IMG/VR virus record: IMGVR_UViG_3300033553_000832
Span: 1 to 27,900 of that record
Length of the DNA: 27,900 bases
Reading direction: 5' to 3' (one strand)
Origin: a virus
Below are positions 6,978 to 14,059 of the stretch, in pieces. A model generated the notes under the pieces. It did not search any database. It was not told the origin of the DNA and saw nothing but the letters and a program-made list of their open reading frames with translations. Numbering within the stretch: the stretch's first letter is position 1; each line of letters begins with the position of its first letter. The translations under genes were made by a program, and so were the position numbers.

Positions 6978-7331
6978 ATGGAAAAACAGACGTACGAATC
7001 ACGGACGGTCGTGGAAGAGATGCTGACAGGCATGACCCTGCCCGCAACCAACATCGCCGCCGAGGTGGGGCTGATTGTTTGGGAGCCCGTCGGCGAGAGC
7101 GAATACCCCACCGAGGCAAAATTCGTGAAGGAAAAATGGGAAGACTATGTTGAAGCCTGTCGGAAAGCGGGCCTCTCCGCCGGCGAGATCGGACGCATAG
7201 AGATGGTAGCTGTGGACAGATACAAGCGACTGGCAGGCGCTCATATCGCCGATGCCGACAAGTGCCCCGCGTGCGGGAAGCGAGACTGCGGCTGGGGCTG
7301 GACAAAAACCCCTTTCCCCATATTGCCTTAG
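6978..7331 (+). CDS. Hypothetical protein with C-terminal Cys motif
   Basis: 117 residues from ATG 6978 with a GGGAG site seven bases upstream. The body is helical and acidic. Near the C terminus, CPACGKRDCGWGW holds a C-x2-C-x4-C arrangement that may form part of a small metal site. No named family recognised. It is the last gene of the accessory block before the head genes. Confidence 0.6.
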   Translation: MEKQTYESRTVVEEMLTGMTLPATNIAAEVGLIVWEPVGESEYPTEAKFVKEKWEDYVEACRKAGLSAGEIGRIEMVAVDRYKRLAGAHIADADKCPACGKRDCGWGWTKTPFPILP

Positions 7332-7353
7332 AAAACCCCCCGCCGTTCTAATT

Positions 7354-7416
7354 TTGTGTGCACCATGCGCATGGAGCGCATGGTGCGCATGACAATTCCA
7401 TAAATCCCGCACACAA
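7354..7416. repeat. Nested inverted repeats with three tandem 9-bp units
   Basis: Outer arms TTGTGTGC (7354-7361) and GCACACAA (7409-7416) enclose a perfect inner inverted repeat GCACCATGCGC (7360-7370) and GCGCATGGTGC (7376-7386). Within it lie three direct 9-mers, GCGCATGGA, GCGCATGGT and GCGCATGAC (7367-7393). It sits just upstream of the gpW-like start and could be a protein-binding site or a regulatory hairpin. Confidence 0.7.
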
Positions 7417-7424
7417 TCGGGGGC

Positions 7425-7667
7425 ATGACTCTTACCCCCTTATTCACCGCCGCTGAACTCACCGCGCAGATCGCCGCGTACAAGCAGGCGCTTCTCGATC
7501 TGGCCGCCGGTAAGGCCGCCACCGTCGACACGGGAGGCGTCCGCCGCTCGTTCGAGGCGCACGAGACCGACAAGGTTTTGGGCGTGCTCGAATTTCTCCA
7601 GAACCAGCGCGCCGCCCTCGAGCTCGGCTCCGGCCCCCAGGTCCTCACCGGGAGGCCCCGCCGATGA
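7425..7667 (+). CDS. gpW-like head-tail joining protein
   Basis: 80 residues. Length, position just before the portal gene, and the pattern TAAELTAQIAAYKQALLDLAAGKAATV...RRSFEAHETDKVLGVLEFLQNQRAAL fit the gpW family, a small protein that plugs the portal vertex after DNA packaging. Family members have two helices around a short hairpin carrying a T/S-V-D/G turn, which is visible at about 31-45. ATG 7425 follows a G-run. The stop overlaps the portal start (ATGA). Confidence 0.78.
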   Translation: MTLTPLFTAAELTAQIAAYKQALLDLAAGKAATVDTGGVRRSFEAHETDKVLGVLEFLQNQRAALELGSGPQVLTGRPRR

Positions 7668-9280
7668 GACTCACCCAGAGAAAAGCCCTTGCCGCCTCGA
7701 AGATAACCTCGGTCTCCCGCTCCGGCGCCGGAAGCATCGGCACCCTCTCCAACTGGCGTCCCAAGCGCCAGACCTGGCGGGGCGAAGGGAGCGAGCGCGA
7801 TCTTCTGCTCGAGCGGGCCAATGATATCGCCCTGAACGACGCCCACGGCGCGGGGCTGATCGATTCCATCGCCGTCAACACCGTCGGCCCCGGCATCTGG
7901 CCCCAGAGCCGTCCCAACTTCAAGCGCCTGGGGATCACCGAAGAGCAGGCCCGCGAAATCGCCGAAGCCGCCGAATGGGAGTTCGAACTCTGGAACAACG
8001 AGGCCGACGCCTCGGCGCTCACGCCCGAAACGGCCACCGTCGATTTCTACGGCATCCAGTTCATGAATCTGTGGTCGATGCTGGTCAACGGCGAATTTCT
8101 CAACCTTCCCCTCATGCTGGACCGCCCCGCCCGCCGCTATTCCCTGGCCCTGCAGACCGTCGACCCGGTTCGCCTTCGCACCCCGGCAGCCTTATGGGGC
8201 GATCCTTCGGTTCGCGACGGCATCCGCCTGGGGCCCGGCGGCGAAACGGCCGGTTTTTTCCTGGCCGATCCCCCCGACGGCCGTCTCATGCCGCATCTCG
8301 ATCTTTCCGCCTTTCGCGAGCTGTCCGCCGCCCGAGGGCATCGTCCCACGGTGATCCACCGCTTCCATAAAAAAACGCCCGAGCAGGTGCGCGGCTCATC
8401 GGTCCTGGCCCCGGCCATGAAGTTCTTCCGCGACCTCGCCGATTATCTCGATCACGAGCTGGTCGGCGCGATCGTCGCCTCGTCCTTCCCCGTCTGGATT
8501 GAGAAATCCTTCGCCTACGACGCCAACGGACTGCCCTTCGCCACCCAGGAGACCGGCGCCGACGGGCAGGACCGCTATTACCAGGAGGTCGCGCCCGGCG
8601 GAGTCTTCTACGGCAACCGCGGCGAAAAGCCCCACATCCTCAAGAACGACCGCCCCGGCTCCAGCTTCGGCTCTTTTATCGAGACGATCCTTCGCGCCCT
8701 GGGCAGCGCCACCGGCATGCCCTACGAAGTCATCGCCAAGGATTTTTCGAAGACGAATTATTCAAGCGCCCGCGCCGCCCTCGAGGAGGCCTGGCGCGTC
8801 TTCGCCCTATATCAGGACTGGCTGGTGAACCGCTATTGCCAGGTCGTCTGGGGGATGTTCTTCGAGGAGGCCTTTTTGCGCGGGCGGATTCGCCTGCCCA
8901 AGGGAGCGCCGGACTTCTACGCCGCCCGGGCCGAATATCTCGCCTGCAACTGGATCGTGCCCAAGCGCACCACCCTGGACCCCGTCAAGGAAGTGGTCGC
9001 CGCCGTCATGGCCAAGCAGAACAACATGGGCACCGACGCCGACTGGTACGCTTCGCGCGGCGAGGACTGGGAGGCGAAATACGAGCAGCGCAAACGCGAG
9101 CGGGACAAGGCGGCCGAGCTGAAACTGCCGCTGGAGGTCGCATCGAAGCCCTCCGCCCAGAAAAAGCCGACCGACCCGGACGATCCGGAAGCCTCGGCCG
9201 ATGCCGTCGCCGGGATCGTCGCCGAAGCCGTCCGGGAGGAAGTGCGCCGGGCGATCAAAACAGAGGAGCGATCAACGTGA
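7664..9280 (+). CDS. Portal protein, lambda gpB type
   Basis: 538 residues, close to the length of lambda gpB. It forms the dodecameric ring at the capsid vertex through which DNA enters. Family hallmarks are the N-terminal R-A-N-D-x-x-L-N-D-x-x-G-x-G-L-I-D-S segment (about 46-68), NTVGPGIWPQ, WNNEADA, FMNLWSMLVNGEFL, and the ATGMPYEVIAKDFSKTNYSSARAA region (about 347-370). The C-terminal tail is charged and coiled-coil-like. It overlaps gpW upstream (ATGA) and the protease downstream (GTGA), so expression is coupled. Firm family call. Confidence 0.95.
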   Translation: MRLTQRKALAASKITSVSRSGAGSIGTLSNWRPKRQTWRGEGSERDLLLERANDIALNDAHGAGLIDSIAVNTVGPGIWPQSRPNFKRLGITEEQAREIAEAAEWEFELWNNEADASALTPETATVDFYGIQFMNLWSMLVNGEFLNLPLMLDRPARRYSLALQTVDPVRLRTPAALWGDPSVRDGIRLGPGGETAGFFLADPPDGRLMPHLDLSAFRELSAARGHRPTVIHRFHKKTPEQVRGSSVLAPAMKFFRDLADYLDHELVGAIVASSFPVWIEKSFAYDANGLPFATQETGADGQDRYYQEVAPGGVFYGNRGEKPHILKNDRPGSSFGSFIETILRALGSATGMPYEVIAKDFSKTNYSSARAALEEAWRVFALYQDWLVNRYCQVVWGMFFEEAFLRGRIRLPKGAPDFYAARAEYLACNWIVPKRTTLDPVKEVVAAVMAKQNNMGTDADWYASRGEDWEAKYEQRKRERDKAAELKLPLEVASKPSAQKKPTDPDDPEASADAVAGIVAEAVREEVRRAIKTEERST

Positions 9281-10362
9281 ACGAGAAAACCAAATGGTTT
9301 GAAATCAAGGCCGCCTCGGACCAGACCCGCGCGCAGGTCTACATTTTCGGCGCGATCGTCGATTTCAAATGGTTCGATGAGGACGACGACGTCACCGCCA
9401 AGGAATTCATCGACGCCGTCAAGACCCTTGGCGACTTCGACCTGCGCATCAACAGCCCCGGCGGAAGCGTCCCAGCCGGAAACGCCATTTACAACGCGCT
9501 TCGAAGACACAAGGGCGAGGTCGATGTTTATGTGGAAGGCATGGCGCTCTCCATGGCCTCGGTCGTCGCCATGGCCGGCAGTCGGGTGATCATGCCGGCC
9601 AACGCCATGATGATGATTCACGACCCCTGGTCCTACGCCGTCGGCAGCGCCAAGCAAATGCGCAAGGCCGCCGAGACGCTCGATAAATTCAAGTCCGGCC
9701 TGGTCGCAGCCTATCAGGCGAAAACCGGAATGGAGCCGGCTGAAATCGAGCGCCTCATGTCTGAAGAAACCTGGATGACCGCCGCCGATGCGCTGGAGAT
9801 GGGGTTTGCCGACGAGATAGAGGAGCCCGTCCAGATGGCCGCCCAATTCGACCTGGCCCATTTTCGTAACGTCCCAAAATCGCTTTTGAAACAGGCGCCC
9901 CGCGCCACTGGAACCCATCACAGGGCAAAGGAAAAGGAGAACATTATGGATTTGAAAGAACTGCAAGCCAAACATCCGGAGCTGTTCGCGCAGATCCAGG
10001 CCGCCGCCCGTGAGGGCATGATCGCCCAGGCCGATGCCGATACGGCCCGCACCGAAGCCGTCGCAGCTGAAAACACCCGGGTCATGGCCCTGGTCACCGC
10101 CGCCGTCGGCGAAGAACCGGCGAAGAAGATCTCCGCCGCGGCCGCGAAGGGGCTCACCGCCGAAGACCTGCAGACCCTGGGCGTCAGTCTGGCCCCCGTG
10201 GCTTCCGGCGACAGCGCCGACGAAGAGAGCCGCAAGCAGATCCTGGCCGGTCTCCAGGGCGCCGCCCCCGAGGGCCTCAAGCCCGCTGCGGGCAAGCAGG
10301 GCGAAGCCGCCGAACGCTCCGCCGCCGCCAAGGCCATCGCCGCCGGGGCGGGAGTCAGGTGA
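9277..10362 (+). CDS. ClpP-type prohead protease with C-terminal scaffold region (lambda C-like role)
   Basis: 361 residues from GTG 9277, which overlaps the portal stop (GTGA) behind a GGAG site; earlier in-frame codons lie inside the portal gene. The ClpP fold is seen as INSPGGSVPAGNAIYNAL (59-75), nucleophile Ser92 in GMALSMAS and His115 in MMIHDPW. The domain ends near residue 190. After a linker, residues 224-361 are Ala/Glu-rich and helical, as expected for a scaffold. Such proteins help assemble and then digest the internal scaffold during prohead maturation. A second start for the scaffold alone lies at 9946. Confidence 0.93.
   Translation: MNEKTKWFEIKAASDQTRAQVYIFGAIVDFKWFDEDDDVTAKEFIDAVKTLGDFDLRINSPGGSVPAGNAIYNALRRHKGEVDVYVEGMALSMASVVAMAGSRVIMPANAMMMIHDPWSYAVGSAKQMRKAAETLDKFKSGLVAAYQAKTGMEPAEIERLMSEETWMTAADALEMGFADEIEEPVQMAAQFDLAHFRNVPKSLLKQAPRATGTHHRAKEKENIMDLKELQAKHPELFAQIQAAAREGMIAQADADTARTEAVAAENTRVMALVTAAVGEEPAKKISAAAAKGLTAEDLQTLGVSLAPVASGDSADEESRKQILAGLQGAAPEGLKPAAGKQGEAAERSAAAKAIAAGAGVR
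9946..10362 (+). CDS. Nested in-frame scaffold protein (Nu3-like)
   Basis: 138 residues, same frame and stop as the protease. ATG 9946 has an AAGGAG ribosome site six bases upstream (9934-9939), unusually good for an internal codon, and the preceding stretch (about residues 205-223 of the protease) reads as a linker. This mirrors lambda, where Nu3 is made from an internal start in C. The product MDLKELQAKHPELFAQIQAA... is helical and Ala-rich, as scaffold proteins are. The protein itself is predicted from start signals and analogy only. Confidence 0.7.
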   Translation: MDLKELQAKHPELFAQIQAAAREGMIAQADADTARTEAVAAENTRVMALVTAAVGEEPAKKISAAAAKGLTAEDLQTLGVSLAPVASGDSADEESRKQILAGLQGAAPEGLKPAAGKQGEAAERSAAAKAIAAGAGVR

Positions 10363-10380
10363 TTTAGTTTTTCGCCAACC

Positions 10381-10401
10381 ACTAATCACTAATCACCTAT
10401 C
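10381..10401. repeat. Heptamer array ACTAATC x3
   Basis: ACTAATC, ACTAATC, ACCTATC in tandem with exact period seven, in the short gap between protease/scaffold and decoration gene, just upstream of the GAGGAG ribosome site. Confidence 0.75.
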
Positions 10402-10425
10402 ACGGTTTTATAGAGGAGATCAGCC

Positions 10426-10776
10426 ATGGAAACCTTGAATCACGACAACCTGCTGGCGAGCGATTACCCCGCCGTCACCGACATCCGGACCATCGTCTCC
10501 GGACAGAACCTGTCCCGCGGCGCCGTGCTCGGCAAGATCACCGCCAGCGGCAAATACACCCTGTGCGACAGCACGGCCGTCGACGGCAGCGAAAACCCCG
10601 TCTGCATCCTGGCCGAAGACTGCGACGCCTCCGACGCCGACGCGACGGCGGTGGTCTTTCTCTCCGGGTCGTTCAACGAGGGGCAGCTCACCTTCGGGGG
10701 CGCCGACACCGCTGACGACCACCGCGACGCCCTTCGCGACCTGAACATTTATCTCAAAAAAGCGGTGAACGCGTAA
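10426..10776 (+). CDS. Head decoration protein, lambda gpD-like
   Basis: 116 residues. The sequence SGQNLSRGAVLGKITASGKYTLCD (about 25-48), followed by NPVCILAEDCDASDADATAVVFLSGSFNEGQL, is the beta-barrel pattern of the lambda D/SHP decoration family. These proteins sit as trimers on the expanded capsid and stabilise it. Position between scaffold and capsid genes matches lambda D. It starts at ATG 10426 behind TAGAGGAGAT. Firm call. Confidence 0.9.
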   Translation: METLNHDNLLASDYPAVTDIRTIVSGQNLSRGAVLGKITASGKYTLCDSTAVDGSENPVCILAEDCDASDADATAVVFLSGSFNEGQLTFGGADTADDHRDALRDLNIYLKKAVNA

Positions 10777-10780
10777 AGTC

Positions 10781-10815
10781 AGCTTCAAGCCGCCAGCTGC
10801 AAGCTGCAAGTGAAA
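10781..10815. repeat. Heptamer array AGCTTCA/AGCTGCA x4-5
   Basis: AGCTTCA, AGCCGCC, AGCTGCA, AGCTGCA and a decayed AGTGAAA, period seven, between the decoration and capsid genes. Confidence 0.7.
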
Positions 10816-10846
10816 ACCAAAATCCCTACTTTCAGGAGAACTCATC

Positions 10847-12049
10847 ATGAAAAATCATTTTTCCACCTTCTGCATCTGGGGCGCGCTGCTCGTTGCGGCG
10901 GTCCTGGTTTTCCCGGGCGCCGCAACGGCGGTTGCCTCCGAACCCTCCGGCGGCGGTATCGCAGGTCTGGGGCTGATCGGCGTCGCCGGTCTCATCGACA
11001 TTTTCGACACCCGCACCATGCTCGAAGCCGTCGAGCAGATCAAGCGCCCCTTCAACTTCTTGAGGGACACCTTCTTTCCCAAAATCCACCAGTTCGAGAC
11101 GGAGACGGTCGATATCGACATCGTCAAGGGCAAGCGCAGGATGGCGCCTTTCGTTCATCCCATGGCCGAGGGAAAAGCGGTGGAGCGCATCGGCTACAGC
11201 ACCAACACCTTGAAGCCCGGCTATATCAAGCCGCACATGCCCACCAGCGCCGCCGATCTGCTCAAGCGCCAGCCGGGGCAGATGCTCTATTCCGGAGGGC
11301 AGAGCATTCAGGACCGCGCCTCGGCCCAGCTGGGCAAGGACCTCTCCGAGCTGATGGACATGATCGACCGCCGCGAAGAATGGATGGCCGCCAAGGCCAT
11401 GGACCTGGGCAAGGTCACCATGAAGATCAAGGGCGAAACGGCGGACAAGACCGTCGAGGTCGATTTCCTCATGGCCGCCGACCATAAAATCACTCTCACC
11501 AGCACCGATGTGTGGAGCGATACCGCCAACTCCGATCCCATCGCCGATCTGCAGGCCTGGGCCAGCAAAATCCGTCAGGACAGCGGCATTAACCCCACCG
11601 ACGTGGTGATGGGCGGCGATGCGGCGGCGGCTTTTATCAACCACACCAAGGTCCAGAAGGTGATGGACATGAAAAACGTGGAGATGGGCCGCATCGATCC
11701 GCGCCAGCTCCCCAATGGCGTCAGCTATGTCGGCACCGTGCGCGCGCCCGGCCTCACCGTGGACGTCTGGACCTACGAGGAGTGGTACATCGACGAGGAC
11801 AGCGGCACGGAGACCGCCATGGTTCCGGCCAAAAAGGTCTGGATGGGCTCGCCCAGCACCGCCAACGCCCGCCTCTACGCCGTGATCCAGGACATCGAGG
11901 CGATCGAAGAGGGGCAGGCCGCCGTGCAGCGCTTCCCCAAATCGTGGGTGAGCAAAAACCCCAGCGCCCGCTGGCTGCAGGTGCAGAGCGCGCCCCTGGT
12001 GGCGATGCTGCAGCCCGACGCCTTCGTGAGCGCCACGGTCCTCGCCTGA
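10847..12049 (+). CDS. Major capsid protein (lambda gpE-like) with signal-peptide-like N terminus
   Basis: 400 residues. From about residue 48, IDIFDTRTMLEAVEQIKRP and the following FLRDTFFP match the start of lambda gpE-family capsid proteins, and the C-terminal part (NGVSYVGTV, VDVWTYEEWYID, VMLQ-like end) fits the capsid axial domain. The first 32 residues are unusual: a Lys near the start, a hydrophobic stretch (about 10-26), then A-T-A and A-V-A sites, as in an exported protein. ATG 10847 has AGGAG about eight bases upstream, and no later ATG precedes the capsid domain, so the extension appears translated. Capsid identity is firm; the meaning of the extension is open. Confidence 0.92.
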   Translation: MKNHFSTFCIWGALLVAAVLVFPGAATAVASEPSGGGIAGLGLIGVAGLIDIFDTRTMLEAVEQIKRPFNFLRDTFFPKIHQFETETVDIDIVKGKRRMAPFVHPMAEGKAVERIGYSTNTLKPGYIKPHMPTSAADLLKRQPGQMLYSGGQSIQDRASAQLGKDLSELMDMIDRREEWMAAKAMDLGKVTMKIKGETADKTVEVDFLMAADHKITLTSTDVWSDTANSDPIADLQAWASKIRQDSGINPTDVVMGGDAAAAFINHTKVQKVMDMKNVEMGRIDPRQLPNGVSYVGTVRAPGLTVDVWTYEEWYIDEDSGTETAMVPAKKVWMGSPSTANARLYAVIQDIEAIEEGQAAVQRFPKSWVSKNPSARWLQVQSAPLVAMLQPDAFVSATVLA

Positions 12050-12072
12050 TTTCGAGCCGTAAACATAACGTA

Positions 12073-12094
12073 GGGGCGCGATTCGTCGCGCCCC
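12073..12094. repeat. Perfect GC-rich hairpin between capsid and FI-position genes
   Basis: GGGGCGCGA (12073-12081), loop TTCG, TCGCGCCCC (12086-12094). The nine-pair stem with a stable tetraloop has no T-run. It may act as a processing or mRNA-stability element that keeps capsid mRNA abundant, or be a scattered palindromic repeat of host origin. Confidence 0.7.
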
Positions 12095-12120
12095 CGCACC
12101 GAATCCCAACGAGGTAAAAA

Positions 12121-12447
12121 ATGGCAAAAAAAATAGAAATCATCACCCTTCAGGGGGTCAAGCACGAGGGCAAGTATCAGCCCGTGGGCGTCGCCATCAA
12201 AGTGGACAAGGCCGAGGCCGAGCGCCTGATCGCCCTGGGAGCGGCCGATCTGCCCAAGCCGAAAATAGAGGAGAAGGAAGCGCCGCCCAAGCCCCCGACG
12301 AGCGCCGAGCTGATCGAGAAAATCAAGGCCGCCCAGACGATGGACGAACTCCTGTCCCTCGGCATCGGCGACGACGAAACCCGGCAGACCGTGCGCGAGG
12401 CCTTCGCGGCCCGATACGCCGAACTCAACCCCGCCCCGGCCGCATAG
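12121..12447 (+). CDS. Small head protein in the lambda FI position
   Basis: 108 residues between the capsid and FII-like genes. The N-terminal half reads as a small beta unit ending in VDKAEAERLIALGAAD (about 29-44), a pattern also seen in the gene at 15085 (DDAAAFIRDGRATA). A Pro/Lys/Glu linker follows, and a helical C terminus (ELIEKIKAAQTMDELLSLGI). Position suggests a packaging or head-completion accessory factor like FI, but sequence similarity to FI is not evident to me. Start ATG 12121 follows CGAGGTAAAAA. Confidence 0.65.
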   Translation: MAKKIEIITLQGVKHEGKYQPVGVAIKVDKAEAERLIALGAADLPKPKIEEKEAPPKPPTSAELIEKIKAAQTMDELLSLGIGDDETRQTVREAFAARYAELNPAPAA

Positions 12448-12464
12448 TTTTCCCGCACCCCGGG

Positions 12465-12485
12465 CCTTGAACCTCGAACCTGGAG
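12465..12485. repeat. Heptamer array CCTTGAA/CCTCGAA/CCTGGAG
   Basis: Three tandem units of seven bases between the FI-position gene and the FII-like gene. The last unit supplies the GGAG that can serve as ribosome site for the TTG start at 12496. Confidence 0.7.
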
Positions 12486-12495
12486 CACAGCGACC

Positions 12496-12825
12496 TTGTT
12501 TAATGATCTTCTCGAAAAAACCGACGCCACGGTCTTTAAGATCTTCAGGGAATCCGAGGGGTTTCTGCTCGACGACGGCACCTTCGGCGGCCTGGAGATC
12601 GAAGGGATTTACGACGCGCCTTCGGTGCGACCGGCTCTTTTTACCGACGGCCCGGGCGTAGCCGGCTACAGCCCTCGGCTCACCATCTCAAGCTTCGCCG
12701 TCGCGCACCTGGACCTCCACGACCGCGAGGTGACCCGGCGAAAGACGGGAGAGACGTTCACCGTCGCCGATCCCCAGCCCACCGGCGACGGCCTGACCGT
12801 CCTCATCCTCAGCGAGGACCCCTGA
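12496..12825 (+). CDS. FII-like head-tail connector
   Basis: 109 residues. The pattern LLDDGTFGGLEIEGIYDAP, then PRLTISSFAVAHLDLHDREVTRR and YTV-like beta strands ending in DGLTVLILSED is the barrel of the lambda FII (head-tail joining) family, which docks at the bottom of the portal and receives the tail. The proposed start is TTG 12496 (weak GGAG at 12482-12485); no ATG precedes the conserved part. The stop overlaps the next start (TGATG). Confidence 0.75.
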   Translation: MFNDLLEKTDATVFKIFRESEGFLLDDGTFGGLEIEGIYDAPSVRPALFTDGPGVAGYSPRLTISSFAVAHLDLHDREVTRRKTGETFTVADPQPTGDGLTVLILSEDP

Positions 12826-13244
12826 TGGGCGAGCCCTGCGGAAAGATTCAAGAGATCGCGGATCTTCGGGCCAAAAACAACGCTTTGGAGAACGCCCTCT
12901 CCGGAATCCGGCGGGCGCTGGAGGAAAATAACAAACTTCTCTCCTCGATCTCTGAACAGGGAGCCGAGATTCGACACCTGCGCGAGGACAACACCCGAAA
13001 CGAAAAAGACATCGACGCGCTTTACAACCGCGTGCGCCTGGTCGAGATGGCCATCGACCCGAAACAGGTCGACGCGCTGAAAAAATGTATCGAGGAACTC
13101 TCCAAAGAGATCAACGAGATCAAGAGCCTGCCCGCCCGCCGGGCGTCCAAATTCTTTTGGGCGCTTGTGACCACCATCTCCGCCTGTCTGGGCGCGACCG
13201 TTTCGGGCCTGCTCGTCTGGGCGCTCACCAAGGGGGCCGCATGA
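12825..13244 (+). CDS. Coiled-coil protein with C-terminal membrane segment, holin/lysis-accessory-like
   Basis: 139 residues. Residues about 6-100 form a long heptad-rich coiled coil (LRAKNNALENALSGIRRALE, ALYNRVRLVEMAI, ALKKCIEELSKEINEIKSL). A basic stretch (PARRASK) precedes a single hydrophobic segment at about 111-133 (FWALVTTISACLGATVSGLLVW). This is the layout of XhlA-like or other membrane-anchored lysis accessory proteins. It overlaps FII (TGATG) and the lytic transglycosylase (ATGA), which supports a lysis role. It could alternatively be a structural membrane-anchored protein. Confidence 0.65.
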   Translation: MGEPCGKIQEIADLRAKNNALENALSGIRRALEENNKLLSSISEQGAEIRHLREDNTRNEKDIDALYNRVRLVEMAIDPKQVDALKKCIEELSKEINEIKSLPARRASKFFWALVTTISACLGATVSGLLVWALTKGAA

Positions 13245-13867
13245 AACACGAAAATCGCTTTGACCTGCTCATCCACGACAAGGCGCAAACCCACTTTCAC
13301 GAGCTGCTCGAGGACCTCACCGCCTACGGCTGGCTCTTCGTCAAGGCCCAGATGTGGCAGGAGAGCCGGTTCAACCCCGAAGCGATCTCGCCCGCCGGCG
13401 CGCAGGGGCTCCTGCAGCTCATGCCCGCCACCGCCGCTGAGCTCGCCATCGAGGACCCCTTCGACCCGAAGCAGAACATCGCCGGGGGCATGCGCTACCT
13501 CGCCGATCAGTACCGCCACCTCGGCGAGATCCCCAACCCCTGGGAGCGGATCCGCTTTGCCCTGGCCAGCTACAACGGCGGCCGAGGCTACGTCAACGCC
13601 GCTCTCGCCCTGGCGCGAAAGGCCGAAGGCTACCCCGAAGAGTTCACCACCTGGCGAAAAGCGGGCAGCCCTCCCGGCTTCTGGCAGATGTGGGAGAGCG
13701 CCGCGCACTACCTGCGCCAACCCGACTGCCGCAGCGGAGGCAAAACCCCCGACTGGCGCCAGATGATGGAGTACGTCGAGAAGATCGAGAGCCGCTTTCG
13801 GTTCTACGCAAAAGCCGCAGGCGCCGACCAGAGACACCCGGCGCTTTCAGAGACTGTAGAGGTATAA
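13241..13867 (+). CDS. Lytic transglycosylase (SLT/GH23 domain), probable endolysin
   Basis: 208 residues from ATG 13241, which overlaps the previous stop (ATGA). Glu41 in MWQESRFNPEAISPAGAQG is the catalytic acid of the soluble lytic transglycosylase family, followed by GLLQLMPATA and the NI-AGGMRYLADQY and LASYNGG (109-115) motifs. It would cleave peptidoglycan between MurNAc and GlcNAc. No signal peptide is seen, so release would depend on a holin-like partner such as the preceding gene. In lambda the lysis genes lie elsewhere; here they separate head from tail genes. Confidence 0.9.
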   Translation: MKHENRFDLLIHDKAQTHFHELLEDLTAYGWLFVKAQMWQESRFNPEAISPAGAQGLLQLMPATAAELAIEDPFDPKQNIAGGMRYLADQYRHLGEIPNPWERIRFALASYNGGRGYVNAALALARKAEGYPEEFTTWRKAGSPPGFWQMWESAAHYLRQPDCRSGGKTPDWRQMMEYVEKIESRFRFYAKAAGADQRHPALSETVEV

Positions 13868-13888
13868 CCACCGACAGGACTTGAGCCC

Positions 13889-14059
13889 ATGTCCAAACCA
13901 CAGCAGGGAAAATGCTGGTGCATCGAGAAAAGAAGTCTCTTCTGCTGCGTGCGCGACTGTGATCGCCCCGCACGACTCTGCGTCCCCTGCCACACCTGGA
14001 AGGGCCGAACCTCCTGCCTGCAGACGGGCAGAACCAGAACAGAGATGGTGAACGCATGA
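13889..14059 (+). CDS. 56-residue Cys-rich small protein
   Basis: MSKPQQGKCWCIEKRSLFCC..., 56 residues with eight cysteines (positions 9, 11, 19, 20, 24, 31, 34, 43) and many Arg/Lys. The C-V-P-C knuckle at 31-34 and C-x-C at 9-11 suggest zinc binding or disulfides. The ATG is 13889; the stop at 14057-14059 overlaps the next start (ATGA), which strongly suggests it is translated. No lipobox or membrane segment is present, so it is not an Rz1-like spanin. The upstream ribosome site is weak (ACAGGAC). I recognise no family. Confidence 0.6.
   Translation: MSKPQQGKCWCIEKRSLFCCVRDCDRPARLCVPCHTWKGRTSCLQTGRTRTEMVNA

Noticed and set aside
13889-14059. Rz1-like spanin for the small gene after the transglycosylase
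   Set aside because: No signal peptide, lipobox or Pro-rich region; it is Cys- and Arg-rich instead.
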